Below are positions 22,129 through 33,439 of a stretch of DNA of 60,000 bases, piece by piece. Under the pieces are notes generated by a model. It was not told the DNA's origin. It saw only the letters and a program-made list of their open reading frames with translations, and searched no databases. The stretch lies in contig CM055093.1 in the NCBI GenBank assembly GCA_029204225.1, positions 24,597,912 through 24,657,911 on the forward strand, written 5' to 3'. The DNA comes from Diphasiastrum complanatum (Eukaryota > Streptophyta > Lycopodiopsida > Lycopodiales > Lycopodiaceae). Position numbers and translations under genes: made by a program. Position 1 is the stretch's first letter; each line of letters starts with the position of its first letter.

Positions 22129-24406
22129 GGGCCCTCACATGATACATGTGATTGCCTCTAGACTTAGAATCTTATCTAACTTGAATTTGGGGCCTTAACA
22201 TTATTTTATTGCAAACTACTGTCTCAAGTCTTTTTATATTTAGTTTACAAGTTATACAAATCTGATGATCGTGCTCATTGAATTGGGCTTATACATGTAG
22301 GATAGCAATGCCCTCACACTTATTTATCCTAGTTGTATGGAGGGGGGACCACTAAGTGCCCAACAATATCCTCCACCTAAATTGGCAATGGACCGACAAC
22401 ACTTGCCTTGGCATTGAATGTTGTGGAAAGCTGTTGGAACCATTTTATTGTTTGGGAAAAACATTTGTTTTAGAAACCATTAATTGTTTGTCTTAAGAAA
22501 GCATGGATGAGATGTCACTTACATAAAACCTAAGGTTTTATTCGGCTTGTTCTCTGCTCTTCTCGTTTGATCAGAAAAGAGGTTATATATTCCATACATG
22601 TCAGATAACCAATGCTCTTATCATGCTTATGTGACATGAAGGTTGGGAGGGCGTTGTCCAAAAATTGTTGCATCATCCATGTTGTGAAGTAATTCTCCCA
22701 TTGTCCATTAATCATTGATGTTCGATAATAAACCATTGCCAATCACAGGTGATCTAGGATTTCAAAGGACTTGAGAGGAAGATTAGGATGCAATGCAATT
22801 GGCTAGAGGAAACCATCCCACTTCATTGGCACACTGGTAGGAGATTATAGATCATTGACATAGTGGGCAATCAACCTGATGGTGGGATCATACAAATTCA
22901 TGTACTCTTCCGCAACTGTCATAAGTGCATGCCCAAAATCCAAGTGCGCTATCCATCCATAATGAGATGGAATACTTGGCCAATTGAGATTGTGGACATT
23001 GATTTATTTGTTAGGAGTCCCATACTCGGTCCATTTTCGCCTCAATGCATTAACATGTAGTGAGGATCGATGCCCAACTACCTCGGGGCTAGCCACATAA
23101 GTAGAGATCGACAAGGGAGTCTTCTCAAAGAATGTGGCGTGCTATTGTGGTTGCTCACCAAGGGCTGGAAGATAGTGGAGTTCTTTTCCTTGGACCTCTA
23201 ATGTTTTGAACTTAATATCCATCCTCTTGATGATTCTTAGGGATGGGCATATAGGTACTTTTGGATTTCCTACACGTGGTTTGTGTGAGCAAAGGCTTGG
23301 GAGTCAGAAACCATTTGGTTGGAAGAGGCCTTGCACTTAGTCGATGGATTCTCAACCTATGTTTGCTCTATGGTTGTCGCCCTCGCATCATCTTGGAATG
23401 TCATCCCTTCATCTACCACACCACCTTGATCATCTACATTTGGTGCATGATAAAAGAGTAGTGAATGGATCGTAGATTGCAATTGGCTCTTAGCCACAAT
23501 GCGTTGTCACTTATCCAATTAGGACTTCCCGAAAATTTACTTGCTAAAGTTAGGACAAGTCATTAGCTTCATAACAAGTGATAACAAGGACTGCTAGCCT
23601 TCAACAATCCAGTGTCGAAAAGCCACATGTTGTGTAATTCTCGTGTATTTTCGTAGATTGTGTAGAAACATGAGTAAAACTGCAAAACTAGATAAATGAA
23701 TGGATGTAGGTTAAAAATTGATTATTTAAATGAATCACTCCCCGATAGTAGAATATTCCAATAGTACCCACAACAAGAACTCTTCTAGAATCATTGAACA
23801 TAACGAATTGTCTACTATCAAAACTAATTCATAGGATTTTTGTCCCTATTGGCAACAAAGGTAGTGGACTTATTCAACTTATAAGAACCACCCCTTCTAC
23901 TTTCTTCTTGAAGCAACGTACTTATGGTGTAGTGGAAATTTTCGATCCTACTCTCAACCCTAGATCCAAGCACACAAGCATTAAGGAGATGAAGCTACTT
24001 GTCACGCGGAGGTTCATTCCCATGAGAGCGATAGCATATTTCAATATCCAACATATACATATCATCAATAAGATCCATTAACTATTGGAAATTAAGTCCA
24101 CAGTTGTCTCCTTGGTGAATGACTAATTTCTATATCAAGATTCTTCCTGCACGTTTATTGATCGTTGATCTAGGGTCAGGTGAAACCAACTTTGATCCTA
24201 CGTCTGCTCATCTGATATCTGCAAGAATCATAACTTAGACAGCCAAATTATTTGAAGAACGTCTACAACGGGCTTTTGGCTGATCTCCATCAAAGGGTAA
24301 CCAATCCTATCATATTTCACGTTCAATTGTTAAGTTCAATTATTTGAAGATCATTGAAGACTTGGCCATCTTCAAAGACTTTCACAAATTAGCATTTAGA
24401 ACAACT
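22129..24406. other. Unassigned intergenic DNA
   Basis: I recognise no domain, LTR edge or exon on either strand. Several 60-95 residue frames exist but show no family motif. It is probably old transposon sequence decayed beyond recognition by eye. Confidence 0.4.
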
Positions 24407-25207
24407 CTGCAAAAATACACAAAGTGTCGCAACAGTCTGCAAAAATACACTAAGTGTCGTTACAGTCTGCAAAAATGAACTATGTTTTTAACAGTATCGG
24501 CATTTTATGAAATGCGACAGTGTCAATTTTTTTCGAAATGCAACAGTGTCGGCTTTTCTCGAAATGCGACACTTCAGCGTATTCAACAGTTCAACTATTT
24601 TCAACAGTGTCGGCTTTTTGCGACAGTGTCAGCTTTTTGCTTTCAGCTTCTTCCTTTCAACTATTTTGAAGAAGTTAAATTGTTTTAAAGGCATTGTTGG
24701 CTTTTTAAGAGCACTATCAGCTTTTTCACAAAATCCTGAAGAGAGAGAAAAATCTCCACTGTCGTCTATTTTCAACGAGGAACATTCCCAGCCACTTTTC
24801 AAAAAATGCGAAGTGAAAAAAAGTCACTTCACGAAAAATGCGAAGTGAGAGAACTTGCGACGTCCTCGTCCGCGTCAACATTTTCTAGAGGAACTTGCGC
24901 TGTCATACTGCTATTTCAATCTATTTCAGATCTAACCTTTTGACTAAGTCCATTTTTCAGTAATACCACACACAAACCATTTCTAATCTCTTCGGTGGAC
25001 TGCACTCATTTTTGTTTTGTGAGTATGAACTAATTTATAAGATCATGTTGGGCAATATAACACTTAAGCTGTGATTATACTTAGCATAAACATTCTATTA
25101 GACTGTTTTTGCATCTAGCAGCCCATTGTAGCGCGAGAGTTGTTTCGCAAATATTCCTACTCTCTTCTCTGCTCGCGTTCTCCATACTCCATCACCCCTC
25201 ATCAGAT
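24407..25207 (+). repeat. LTR-like region with tandem repeats upstream of a copia gag
   Basis: It starts with three 30-bp units (CTGCAAAAATACAC(A/T)AAGTGTCG...CAGT, 24407-24496). These are followed by about 30-bp units built on GAAATGCGACAGTGTCGGCTTTTT (24515-24640). It ends at 25207, directly before a perfect primer-binding site. Related GACAGTGTC/CTTCGGC words occur at 41.6-41.87 kb. The 5' boundary is not resolved. Confidence 0.55.
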
Positions 25208-25220
25208 TGGTATCAGAGCA
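25208..25220 (+). other. Primer-binding site, initiator-Met type (perfect)
   Basis: TGGTATCAGAGCA matches the 3' end complement of plant initiator-Met tRNA. It defines a plus-strand retroelement beginning here; the gag frame starts 53 bp later. Confidence 0.85.
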
Positions 25221-25272
25221 TAGCTCATATAAATCGAGAGATTAAGTTTGTTCTATTTGTATTATTGTTAAC

Positions 25273-25814
25273 ATGTCTCATATTGGTAACTCTTCGTCAT
25301 CATCCAACGAGGTTAGAGTCATTGACAAGTTCAATGGATCTAACTTCTACATCTAGAAGTTAAAACTCCGGATGATGTTGATAGATAGAGATCTTTGGAT
25401 GTAGTAGAAGCTGTTGATCTGAAACAGAAGATGGTGATCAAGCAAAGACATGGAAGATCAAAGATCAGATGGCCTTAGCATGTATCACACTCAATCTGGC
25501 CGACTTTCAAATATCTCATGTTATCACATGCAAAACCTCTAAGGATGCATTAGATTTGTTATCAAATCTCTATGAGACTCATGATGTAACCACTAGATTA
25601 CATCTTAGAAGGAAGTTTTTTACTCTTAGCATGTCTGATTCTACTGCCATCACTTCTCACATCAACATCTTCAAATCTTTAATGGATTAGTTATTAGTTG
25701 TAGGATGTGATATTCAAGATGATGATGTCGTTATGACCTTGCTTTCTTCTCTTCCAAAGTCATATGAGCACTTTTTGATTATGATCTCCACACAACCCGA
25801 CTTCACTCTTCAAA
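25273..25814 (+). pseudogene. Copia gag fragment
   Basis: It starts ATG 25273 with VIDKFNGSNFYI, then TAG at the position where Trp is usual in the copia gag N-terminus (NFxxWK). After more stops and a shift come WKIKDQMALACITLNLADFQ, LDLLSNLYETHDVTTRLHLR and VVMTLLSSLPKSYEHFLIMI, the UBN2-type gag core. It ends at about 25814, where gypsy sequence begins in the same frame. The zinc knuckle and all of pol are missing. Confidence 0.8.
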
Positions 25815-26471
25815 AGGCGGTCGGCCATCAAGCTAGAGCGCAACTTACTCCCGAACAATTTCAAGCATTAAGAAAGTTATTGATCAAGTACCAAGATTGT
25901 TTTGCCTGGATGTACAAGGGTCTCAAAGAAATTCCTACCTCGGTTATTGAGCATATGATACCCTTAATGCCTGATGTAGTTCCAAAGGTCACAAAATTTT
26001 ATCACTGTAATCCAAATGTTACTGAACTTATAAAGAAAGATGAAGCCGATTATATTTATGAAATCGAACATACTGAATGAGTTTCGCCAATTTTCATCAT
26101 TCTTAAGAAGAATGGGAAAATGAGAATTTGTGTGAAGCTCAATGCTTTGAATAAAGTGACACGAAAGGATCAGTTTTTGTTACCCTTTATTGAAAGCATA
26201 TTGGACCGTCTTGATGGAGCATAAGCTTACAATTTTTTGGATGGATTTAGTGGTTACAACCAAGTGAAGATCGCACCTACGGATCGCCATAAAACAGCTT
26301 TTGCAACAAAAGGTTTGGACTTTGTAATGCACCTAGTTCATTTCAAAGGGTAATGTAGTTTGCCTTTGAAGACTACTTGCAAAAAAACCTTGAAATCTAC
26401 TTGGATGATCTCGGAGTCCATAGTGCCGATACAGACCATTTGGATCGTTTGAAAAAAGTATTTGAACGTTG
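25815..26471 (+). pseudogene. Gypsy pol, left part (RT), split by a copia insertion
   Basis: LTPEQFQALRKLLIKYQDCF with AW marks the start of a plant gypsy RT of the Athila-like kind. Then come VSPIFIILKKNGKMRICVKL (about 26085), FLDGFSGYNQVKIAPTDRHK (about 26235) and IYLDDLGVHS (about 26395), the YxDD active site. The TGA at 26078 and TAA near 26221 break it. It is cut at 26471 by a copia LTR; the rest resumes at 32170 after the 5-bp duplication CGTTG. Confidence 0.82.
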
Positions 26472-27120
26472 TGTGAAAGATTCAACTAGTTTCATCACAT
26501 TTTGCAATATTTCCATATTTGGCATATTGAGGCCAAAACTTGTTTTAGACTTAGAGGTTGACTTTTCAAAGTTCATTAGTCTAAATTTCATTTGAATAAA
26601 CACTTTTTGAAAGTGTGGGAAAGATAGAATGCGAGTTTGAGTAGATTCAATTTGAATAAGTTGGGTACATTGAATCTAGACCCAAAGTTGGTATGGTTAG
26701 CATTTTGGTGGGAAAGCCAAGTGGCCAAATAGGGTTTGGACCTACTATAAAAGGATGTAACTCGTGGAGAGAGTGATCTTCTCTCTTCTCTATCTCATTT
26801 CATGCTTATACATGGTTCTCTTGGGTTCTACTATCCATTGGTGCACTATCTTGGTGATTGCTTGCAATTCTATGTGTAGAATGATCTATATTTGCTATTT
26901 TTGAATCCACAACTGTAAAATACAGTAGCTTGCTGGTTTGTATGGACAACAACAGTACATAATCATTTCATTCAAATTTGATCAAGTTCTATTAGTGTTT
27001 GCATCTCAAATTGTGTGTAGATGCTGATTTTTCTACATTGGTGAAATTGGTAGTGTATTTCTCTTTCTAACCAAAGATCATTCAAGTAGATTGGATCTTA
27101 AGGATCTGAAATCTTTCACA
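26472..27120 (+). repeat. 5' LTR of copia-D (649 bp)
   Basis: TG...CA ends with an 11-bp terminal inverted repeat. A TATA-like ACTATAAAAGG is at about 26748 and is followed by CT-rich sequence. Most differences from the 3' LTR are transitions. Confidence 0.93.
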
Positions 27121-27132
27121 TGGTATCAGAGC
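27121..27132 (+). other. Primer-binding site of copia-D
   Basis: TGGTATCAGAGC directly follows the LTR end CA with no spacer. It is the perfect initiator-Met complement. Confidence 0.9.
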
Positions 27133-27720
27133 TTATGTTTCAGGTTATGAAGGAAGAAATCAGATCTATCAATGATTTGTGAAGATAACAAGTCTAGAGC
27201 ATGCTAGAGAGGATTTTACACCAAAATCGGATTTTTTGCTTTTGTAGATTGGATCTTTTGTAGATCAAAACACTAAATAGGTCAATATACTTGTTCAATT
27301 CTGAATTTTGAATTCACATACTGGATTTGGCCGATTTTTGGATCATTGGTTCAGCCTAAGTGGTGGTTTATAGATTGCATATCAAATTTTCAGCATTTGC
27401 ATGTAGATTTGGAATAGTCAATTTTTTGTGATTTTGTCAAAACCCTAATTTTGATTGGATCTCTAGATAGTGAGGTTTCTGGACTTCATTTGAGTGTGTT
27501 TCAATCTTAGGAAGTGGCAAAAGTCATTAGATTGAGGATGGATCATAGGTTGATCAAGATTCCATGATTCTATGTGTTGATTTGCTTAGATAAGTGCCAG
27601 AAGAGAATTTGTGAGATAGTTTCAAATCTTGGTGATTTCTTTTGAAAGCATTTGTTGTTGTTCAAAGGAGTGCTTTGTGCATTGAAGCAGGTTGAAAGAG
27701 AAGATCAGGTCATTGCTACA

Positions 27721-27791
27721 TGGTAACCTCAATTGGAGTCATGTTGGAAGCCAATGATAGGCTTACCTCAAGTAACTATTCATTATGGAAA
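27721..27791 (+). pseudogene. Start of copia-D gag, cut by the inversion
   Basis: ATG at about 27719, then LEANDRLTSSNYSLWK, the usual copia gag opening with the NYxxW motif. After LWK the sequence switches to the reverse complement of RT (GDLE). The following 40-50 residues of gag are missing. Confidence 0.8.
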
Positions 27792-29524
27792 GGCTCAAGA
27801 TCACCATTCAAGAATGCATTTGAAATGTCCATTTGCCATAGATCCCATCCATAAAGTGTAGCAAGTGAAATGATGACTCGAATGCTTACCATCTTTGCCA
27901 CGGGTGCAAAGGTCTCAATTCCTTGTTGTTGAGCATATCCTTTTGCCACTAACCTTGCCTTGTACTTGTTGATAGATCCATCTTGGTTTGTCTTCACCTT
28001 GAAGATCCATTTGCATCCAATAGCTTTCTTGTCCTTAGGCAACTCCACCAATCTCCATGTTCCATTCTTCATAAGAGCTTGATACTCGATATCCATTGCT
28101 TGGATCCACTCCTCTTCTTTCCTTGCTTGATCTACACTTGTAGGCTCATCCAAAGAGGTTAGGAAAGCAACATAATTTCCAAAAACTACTTGCTTACCCT
28201 TTTGATCATATGTGAGCCTTGAAGGAACTTGTCTTTCTCTTGATGTTCTCCTTGGCTTTTGACTTGATGAAGGTCCATCATCACCACCATCCAAAGTAGG
28301 ATCCTTCTCATCAACATCAAGAATGTTAGATCCATCTACTTTACCATCAATCATGCTTGAAGACACCTTTGGAATGTTTCCCTCATAAAAAATGACATCT
28401 CTACCAACAATCACTTTGTTAGTAGAAGGAATGTAAACCTTATAGGCTTTACTCACCTCACTATATCCAAAAAAAATACCTCTTCTTGAAGATGGATCCT
28501 CCTTGGTCCTATCATCAAGAGTAATGTTGACATAGCATGTGCATCCAAAAGTTCTTAGAAAGTTGACACTCAGCCTCCTCTTGAATAGCATCTCAAAAGG
28601 TGTCCTTCCATCCAAAATAGCACTCGGCCGCCTATTGCACAAGAAATTGGCACACAACAAAGCTTGATCCCAAAATGGTTTGTCAAGATTAGCACTTAAC
28701 CTCATAGCTTTAGCACTTTCACATAAAGTTCTATTCTTCCTTTCAGCCACTCCATTTTGTTGTGGGGTCCTTGATGTTGTATACTCCCTCTTGATCCCAT
28801 GCTCATCACAAAAGGCCTTGAACTTGTTAGATATGTACTCACCACCATTGTCACCTCTCAAGCACTTGATATTTGTGGAAAATTGGTTCTCCCTTGCATT
28901 CTTGAACTTGACAAAGACATCATACACTTCATCCTTGCTCTTTAGTAGATAGATCCAACAAAATCTACTAAAATCATCAATGAATGTTACATACATCTTA
29001 GCTCCACTATTGCTAATTGTAGTAAATTCATGAATATCCGAATGTACAAGTTGAAAAGGCTTTGTAGATCTAGAAATAGATCTAGTATAAGGTAGTCTAT
29101 GTGACTTAGACAAAGCACAAGACTCACAAACATGCTTGTCATTACTTAAGAAATTTGGAAGACCAATCACAACCTTCTTCCTTGCCATTACCTCCAATGA
29201 CTTGAAGTTGAGGTGTCCCATCCTTTTGTGCCAAACCTCTTGAATAGAAATTTGCTCCCTTGCAACACATCCAACTTGGTTAGCAATAACACAAGCATCA
29301 AGTTTGAACAACTTCCCTTGTCTTTTACCTTTTCCAATCAAGACATCCTTCCTTTTGATCAAACAAGCATCTCCATCAAACTCCACCTTGAGGCCCTTAC
29401 TTAGCATTTGACTCACACTAAGCAAATTCTTGGTAATAGATGGAATAAACAAGACATCCTCCAAATGAGCATTCCTATTTGTAGAGAGAGAAATAGGAAT
29501 TGTGCCAATCTCTTTGATGCACAC
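27792..29524 (-). pseudogene. copia-D protease end, integrase and RT start (inverted segment)
   Basis: From the right: HLEDVLFIPSITKNLLSVSQ (protease to GAG-pre-integrase link) and VWHKRMGHL...CESCALSKSH (HHCC). The integrase core has VHSDIHEF, CLRGDNGGEY and NGVAERKNRTL, so all three DDE residues are present. The C-terminal GRDVIFYEG follows, then RT start WIFKVKTNQDGSINKYKARL and MDISNAFLNGDLE. The frame is one clean stretch of about 580 codons. It ends where the inversion joint falls, just before the RT thumb-side LYGLKQ that lies on the other strand at 30390. Confidence 0.92.
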
Positions 29525-30389
29525 TCACCATCATTGGCCGTGTAGATCACCTCTTGTCATCTCCATATGCCAACAAAGAAGTGAAGTACTCTTTGTGAAA
29601 GTTCATGTGTGAACTTGCTCCACTATCAATCCACCAAGGATCTAAATCTCCATCATTAGCAAGCATACATGAAGACATCACAAAAGCATCATCATTTGCA
29701 TCTTGCACATCCAAACCATTATCATCAAGAGTAAGATTACCTTGCTTGTCTCCTTGATCTCTCTTCTTCTTGTAGCACTCACTTGCAAAGTGTCCTTTGA
29801 TGCCACAATAGAAGCACTTGAGCTTTGATCTATCCTTCTTTTTGCCACTTGAAGAAGCATCCACTTGATCTTGCCCTTTAGACCACTTGCTTTTGGTTTT
29901 GCCCTTGAATTTGCCCTTTGTGAACATAGCATCCTCTTGAAGTGTTGATGTAGATCCACCTCTTGCTTGAAGCCTATATTCCTCATTGATCAAGATCTCT
30001 TGAAGATCCATCAAACTTGGCAAAGTCTTTTGAATAGCAATACTTTGAACAATGTTCGCATGAGCATCCAACAAGCCATTAAGAATCACTTGAATAAGCT
30101 CTCCTTCCTTAATGCTTTCATCTATGCAAGCTAACTCATCATTCAATGCTTTCATTCTCAAAACAAAAGTACTTGGACTTTCTTCATTCTTTTGCAAACA
30201 AGAAAAGATTTGCCTTCTTAGAGTCAACACTCTAGAAGTAGACTTGGATTCATAAAGCTTCTTCAATGAATTCCAAGCTTCCAAAGATGATGTGCACTTA
30301 CCAACTTCCTTGAGAAGTTCATTGGTAACATTCATCTTTATCATGTGTAGAGCATTCTTGGCCCTCTTGTCATACCTCAATTGATCTTC
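29525..30389 (-). pseudogene. copia-D gag and protease start (inverted segment)
   Basis: Gag core: EDQLRYDKRAKNALHMIK and SSLEAWNSLKKLYESKSTSR. The zinc knuckle is CFYCGIKGHFASEC (about 29817-29776), a perfect C-x2-C-x4-H-x4-C. The protease active site is WWIDSGASSHM (about 29640-29605), with D-S-G as usual for copia. A TGA at about 29545 and a one-base shift separate it from the downstream frame. Its N-terminus lies on the other side of the inversion, at 27791. Confidence 0.9.
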
Positions 30390-31519
30390 TACAAAAGAGT
30401 TTATATGGCCTTAAGCAAGCACCAAGGAGTTGGTATGCTAAGCTTAACACTTTTTTACTCTCTCAAGACTTTGTTATGAGTGAGTATGATCATTCACTTT
30501 ATTATAAGTTTGCTGGAAATGATGTTAGCATCTTGCTAATCTATGTGGATGATATCATCTTGAGTGGTGGAGACAATCAAGATGTGGAGGATATCAAGAA
30601 TGCTCTTAAGAAGGAGTTTGAGGTGCATGATCTTGGTAATTTGCATTACATTTTAGGAATAGAAGTCATTAGATCCTCTCAATCTACTTTCATTTGTCAA
30701 GAGAAGTATGCTAATTCTATTCTAGAAAGATTTCATATGGTAGATGCAAAAGCTGTTGATACACCTATGGAGTCTCATGTAAAGCTAACTATAAGAGGTA
30801 ATGAAAGATCCTTCGAGGACATTACTCTCTATAGAAAGCTAGTTGGTTCACTCATCTATCTGACCATTACTAGACCTGATCTAAGCTATTGTGTTGGAAG
30901 ATTGAGTCAAATCATGCAAGATCCTAGTGAGGAGCATTGGAAGCTAGGAAAGCGAGTTTTGAGGTACATCATTGGAACTCGAGATTTTGGCATATTGTAT
31001 GAGGGATCATCACCTAATCTTTTTGGATTTTCAGATTTGGACTATGCTGGAGATGTAATGGATAGGAAATCCATTAGTGCTTATTGTATTTTCATAGGTG
31101 ATGGAGCTATGTCATGGATGTCAAAGAAACAAGCCACTATCTCATTGTCATCTAGTGAGGCCGAGTACAAAGCTCTTACACATTGCACAAAGGAGATGGT
31201 ATGGATCAAAAGGATGATCAAGGATCTTCACTTGCTGGATTTTTCAGAGAGCCCAATCATCTTTTGTGACAATCAATCAGCCCAAAGAATGGCATCCAAT
31301 CCTATCTTTCATGCTAGGAGCAAGCATATTGAGATACAATATCATTTTGTGAGGGAGCGAGTCATTGCAAAGGAGGTGGAGCTTCAACATGTGTCTTCAA
31401 GGGAATGTGTAGCTGATATCTTCACCAAAGCATTGGGAAAAGACTTGTTCATGAAGCATAGGACTTCACTTGGAGTATTAACAAAGTCTATGCTAAAACT
31501 AGTTGAAGAGGGAGTGTGA
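30390..31519 (+). pseudogene. copia-D RT (second half) and RNase H, not inverted
   Basis: The open frame runs without interruption from the joint: SLYGLKQAPRSWYAKLNTFL, then the active site LLIYVDDIILSGG (about 30540), LHYILGIEV and SLIYLTITRPDLSYCVGRLS. RNase H: FSDLDYAGD (about 31030), MSWMSKKQATISLSSSEAEY, FCDNQSAQRMASNP and RSKHIEIQYHFVRERV. It ends ADIFTKALGKDLF and stops at 31517-31519, inside the 3' LTR. All catalytic residues are intact. Confidence 0.92.
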
Positions 31520-32164
31520 AAGATTCAACTAGTTTCATCACATTTTGCAATATTTCCATATTTGGCATATTGAGGCCAAAACTTGTTTTAGACTTAGAGG
31601 TTGACTTTTCAAAGTTCATTAGTCTAAATTTCATTTGAATAAACACTTTTTGAAAGTGTGAGAAAGATAGAATGCGAGTTTGAGTAGATTCAATTTGAAT
31701 AAGTTGAGTACATTGAATCTAGACCCAAAATTGGTAGGGTTAGCATTTTGGTGGGAAAGCCAAGTGGCCAAATAGGGTTTGGACCTGTTATAAAAGGATG
31801 TGACTCGTGGAGAGAGTGATCTTCTCTCTTCTCTATCTCATTTCATGCTTATACATGGTTCTCTTGGGTTATATTATCCATTGGTGCACTATCTTGGTGA
31901 TTGCTTGCAATTCTATGCGTAGAATGATCTATATTTGCTATTTTTGGATCCACACGTGTGAAATACAGTAGCTTGCTGGTTTTGTACGGACAGCAACAAT
32001 ACATAATCATTTCATTCAAGTTTGATCAAGTTCTATTAGTGTTTGCATCTCAAATTGTGTGTAGATGCTGATTTTTCTACATTGGTGAAATTGGTAGTGT
32101 ATTTCTCTTTCTAACCAAAGATCATTCAAGTAGATTGGATCTTAAGGATCTGAAATCTTTCACA
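31515..32164 (+). repeat. 3' LTR of copia-D (650 bp)
   Basis: It matches the 5' LTR end to end with scattered substitutions and one single-base indel near 31980. It is followed at once by CGTTG, the second copy of the target site. Confidence 0.93.
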
Positions 32165-32169
32165 CGTTG

Positions 32170-33400
32170 TCACAAATACCAAATCTCCTTAAATCCAAAA
32201 AAATGTCAAATTTGGATGACTCATGGAGTTGTCCGTGGACATGTGATATCGAGACATGGCATTGCTACGGATTATTCCAAAATCAAAGTTATCATCAAGT
32301 TACCACCGCCAGGAAAAATTTAAGGAGTTTATGTGTTTAGGGTCATGCCAATTACTATCGGATATTTATTCTATTCTTTGCATACTTAGCAAGAGCTATA
32401 TACAGGTTGACTATCGTACCAATTTGGATAGTAGAGGCATTGGAAGCATTTAAAAATATAAAGAAAGTTGTAGCTTTTGCACCAATACTACGAGTTCCAA
32501 TCTGGACAATTGAGTTCCATGTTCATACTGATGCATCAAAATATGCCATTGGATCAGTTTTGATGCAGTCATGTGAATATAAGAAGTATTATCCTATCAG
32601 GTTTGCAAGTAGACAACTTACAGATTCGGAGAAGAATTATTCGACAACCGAACACGAAGCGTTGGCCATGAGTTTTTCTGTAAGAAGTTTCGACATTATC
32701 TATTGGCAACACATTTTTCATTTTATACTGATCATCAACCGTTACTTTATTTGGTGAACAAGACATGTAACACAGGGTGTATTGCAAGATGGCTACTTTT
32801 ATTGACCGAATTTGATTTTCGAGTTGTTGTTCAAAAAGGCAAACAACATTATCTAGCCGACCATGTTTCATGGATTGAATCAACACCAGTTGATTCTGAA
32901 GTGGATGATGAACTACCATATGTTGCGTTATTTTTATGTTGAAGCAATGTCTGAGTGGGCAGGGATATTGTTGAATATCTGATGCTAGGCCAACCTAATG
33001 ATTCCTTGACAAAAGTACAAAAGAGACGATTGATTCTTAAGGCACAACCTCATCAATTGATTGTTGGTGGACAATTGTATCGCCGAGGAATGGATGATAT
33101 TTTGCGGAGATGTATTTTGCCGCATGAAGTACCTAAACTTATCATGTTTTCACGTGATGGAATGGGCAGAGGACATTTTTCAACAAATAACATTGTTCGC
33201 AAACTTTTACAATCAGGGTGTTGGTGGCCTACACTTCATAAAGATGCAGAAAATTATATTCAATCATGTGATGTTTGTCAACGAGCACGACGTCCTACAC
33301 AACATGATTATGAATCTTTACATCCAATTTTAGCGCAAGCACCGTTCAAGAAATGGAACCTTAATTATGTTGGTCCTATTCATTGTCATGTGCCAATCCT
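32170..33400 (+). pseudogene. Gypsy pol, right part (RT end, RNase H, integrase start)
   Basis: It continues the RT of 25815-26471: HKYQISLNPKKCQIW, GHVISRHGIA. RNase H: TIEFHVHTDASKYAIGSVLM (about 32510) and NYSTTEHEALAMSF (about 32635). Then YTDHQPLLYLVNKTCNTG (about 32725) and KQHYLADHVSWIE. Integrase: GQLYRRGMDDILRRCILP (about 33075), GHFSTNNIVRKLLQSGCWWP and CDVCQRARRPTQHD. In the HHCC module the first His appears changed (FSRDGMGRGHF). WNLNYVGPI has Asn where the first catalytic Asp belongs. It stops at about 33400, cut by the next element. Confidence 0.85.
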
Positions 33401-33439
33401 AGCATTCAAACATCTAATCCATTCATTAACATCAAATTA

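Larger units (their letters stand above)
26472..32164 (+). mobile_element. Copia element with target duplication and an internal inversion (copia-D)
   Basis: Two LTRs (26472-27120 and 31515-32164) begin TGTGAAAGATT and end AATCTTTCACA. The 5-bp target duplication CGTTG is at 26467-26471 and 32165-32169. A perfect primer site is at 27121 and a purine tract (GAAGAGGGAG) precedes the 3' LTR. The interior is inverted between about 27792 and 30390: gag, protease, integrase and the start of RT read on the minus strand, while the gag start and the rest of RT and RNase H read on the plus strand. LTRs differ at about 20 sites by eye (roughly 97% identity), so it is the youngest intact insertion here. 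Confidence 0.93.

Noticed and set aside
24407-24496. The three 30-bp repeats as a CRISPR array
   Set aside because: They are directly tandem, with no spacers, in a plant LTR setting.
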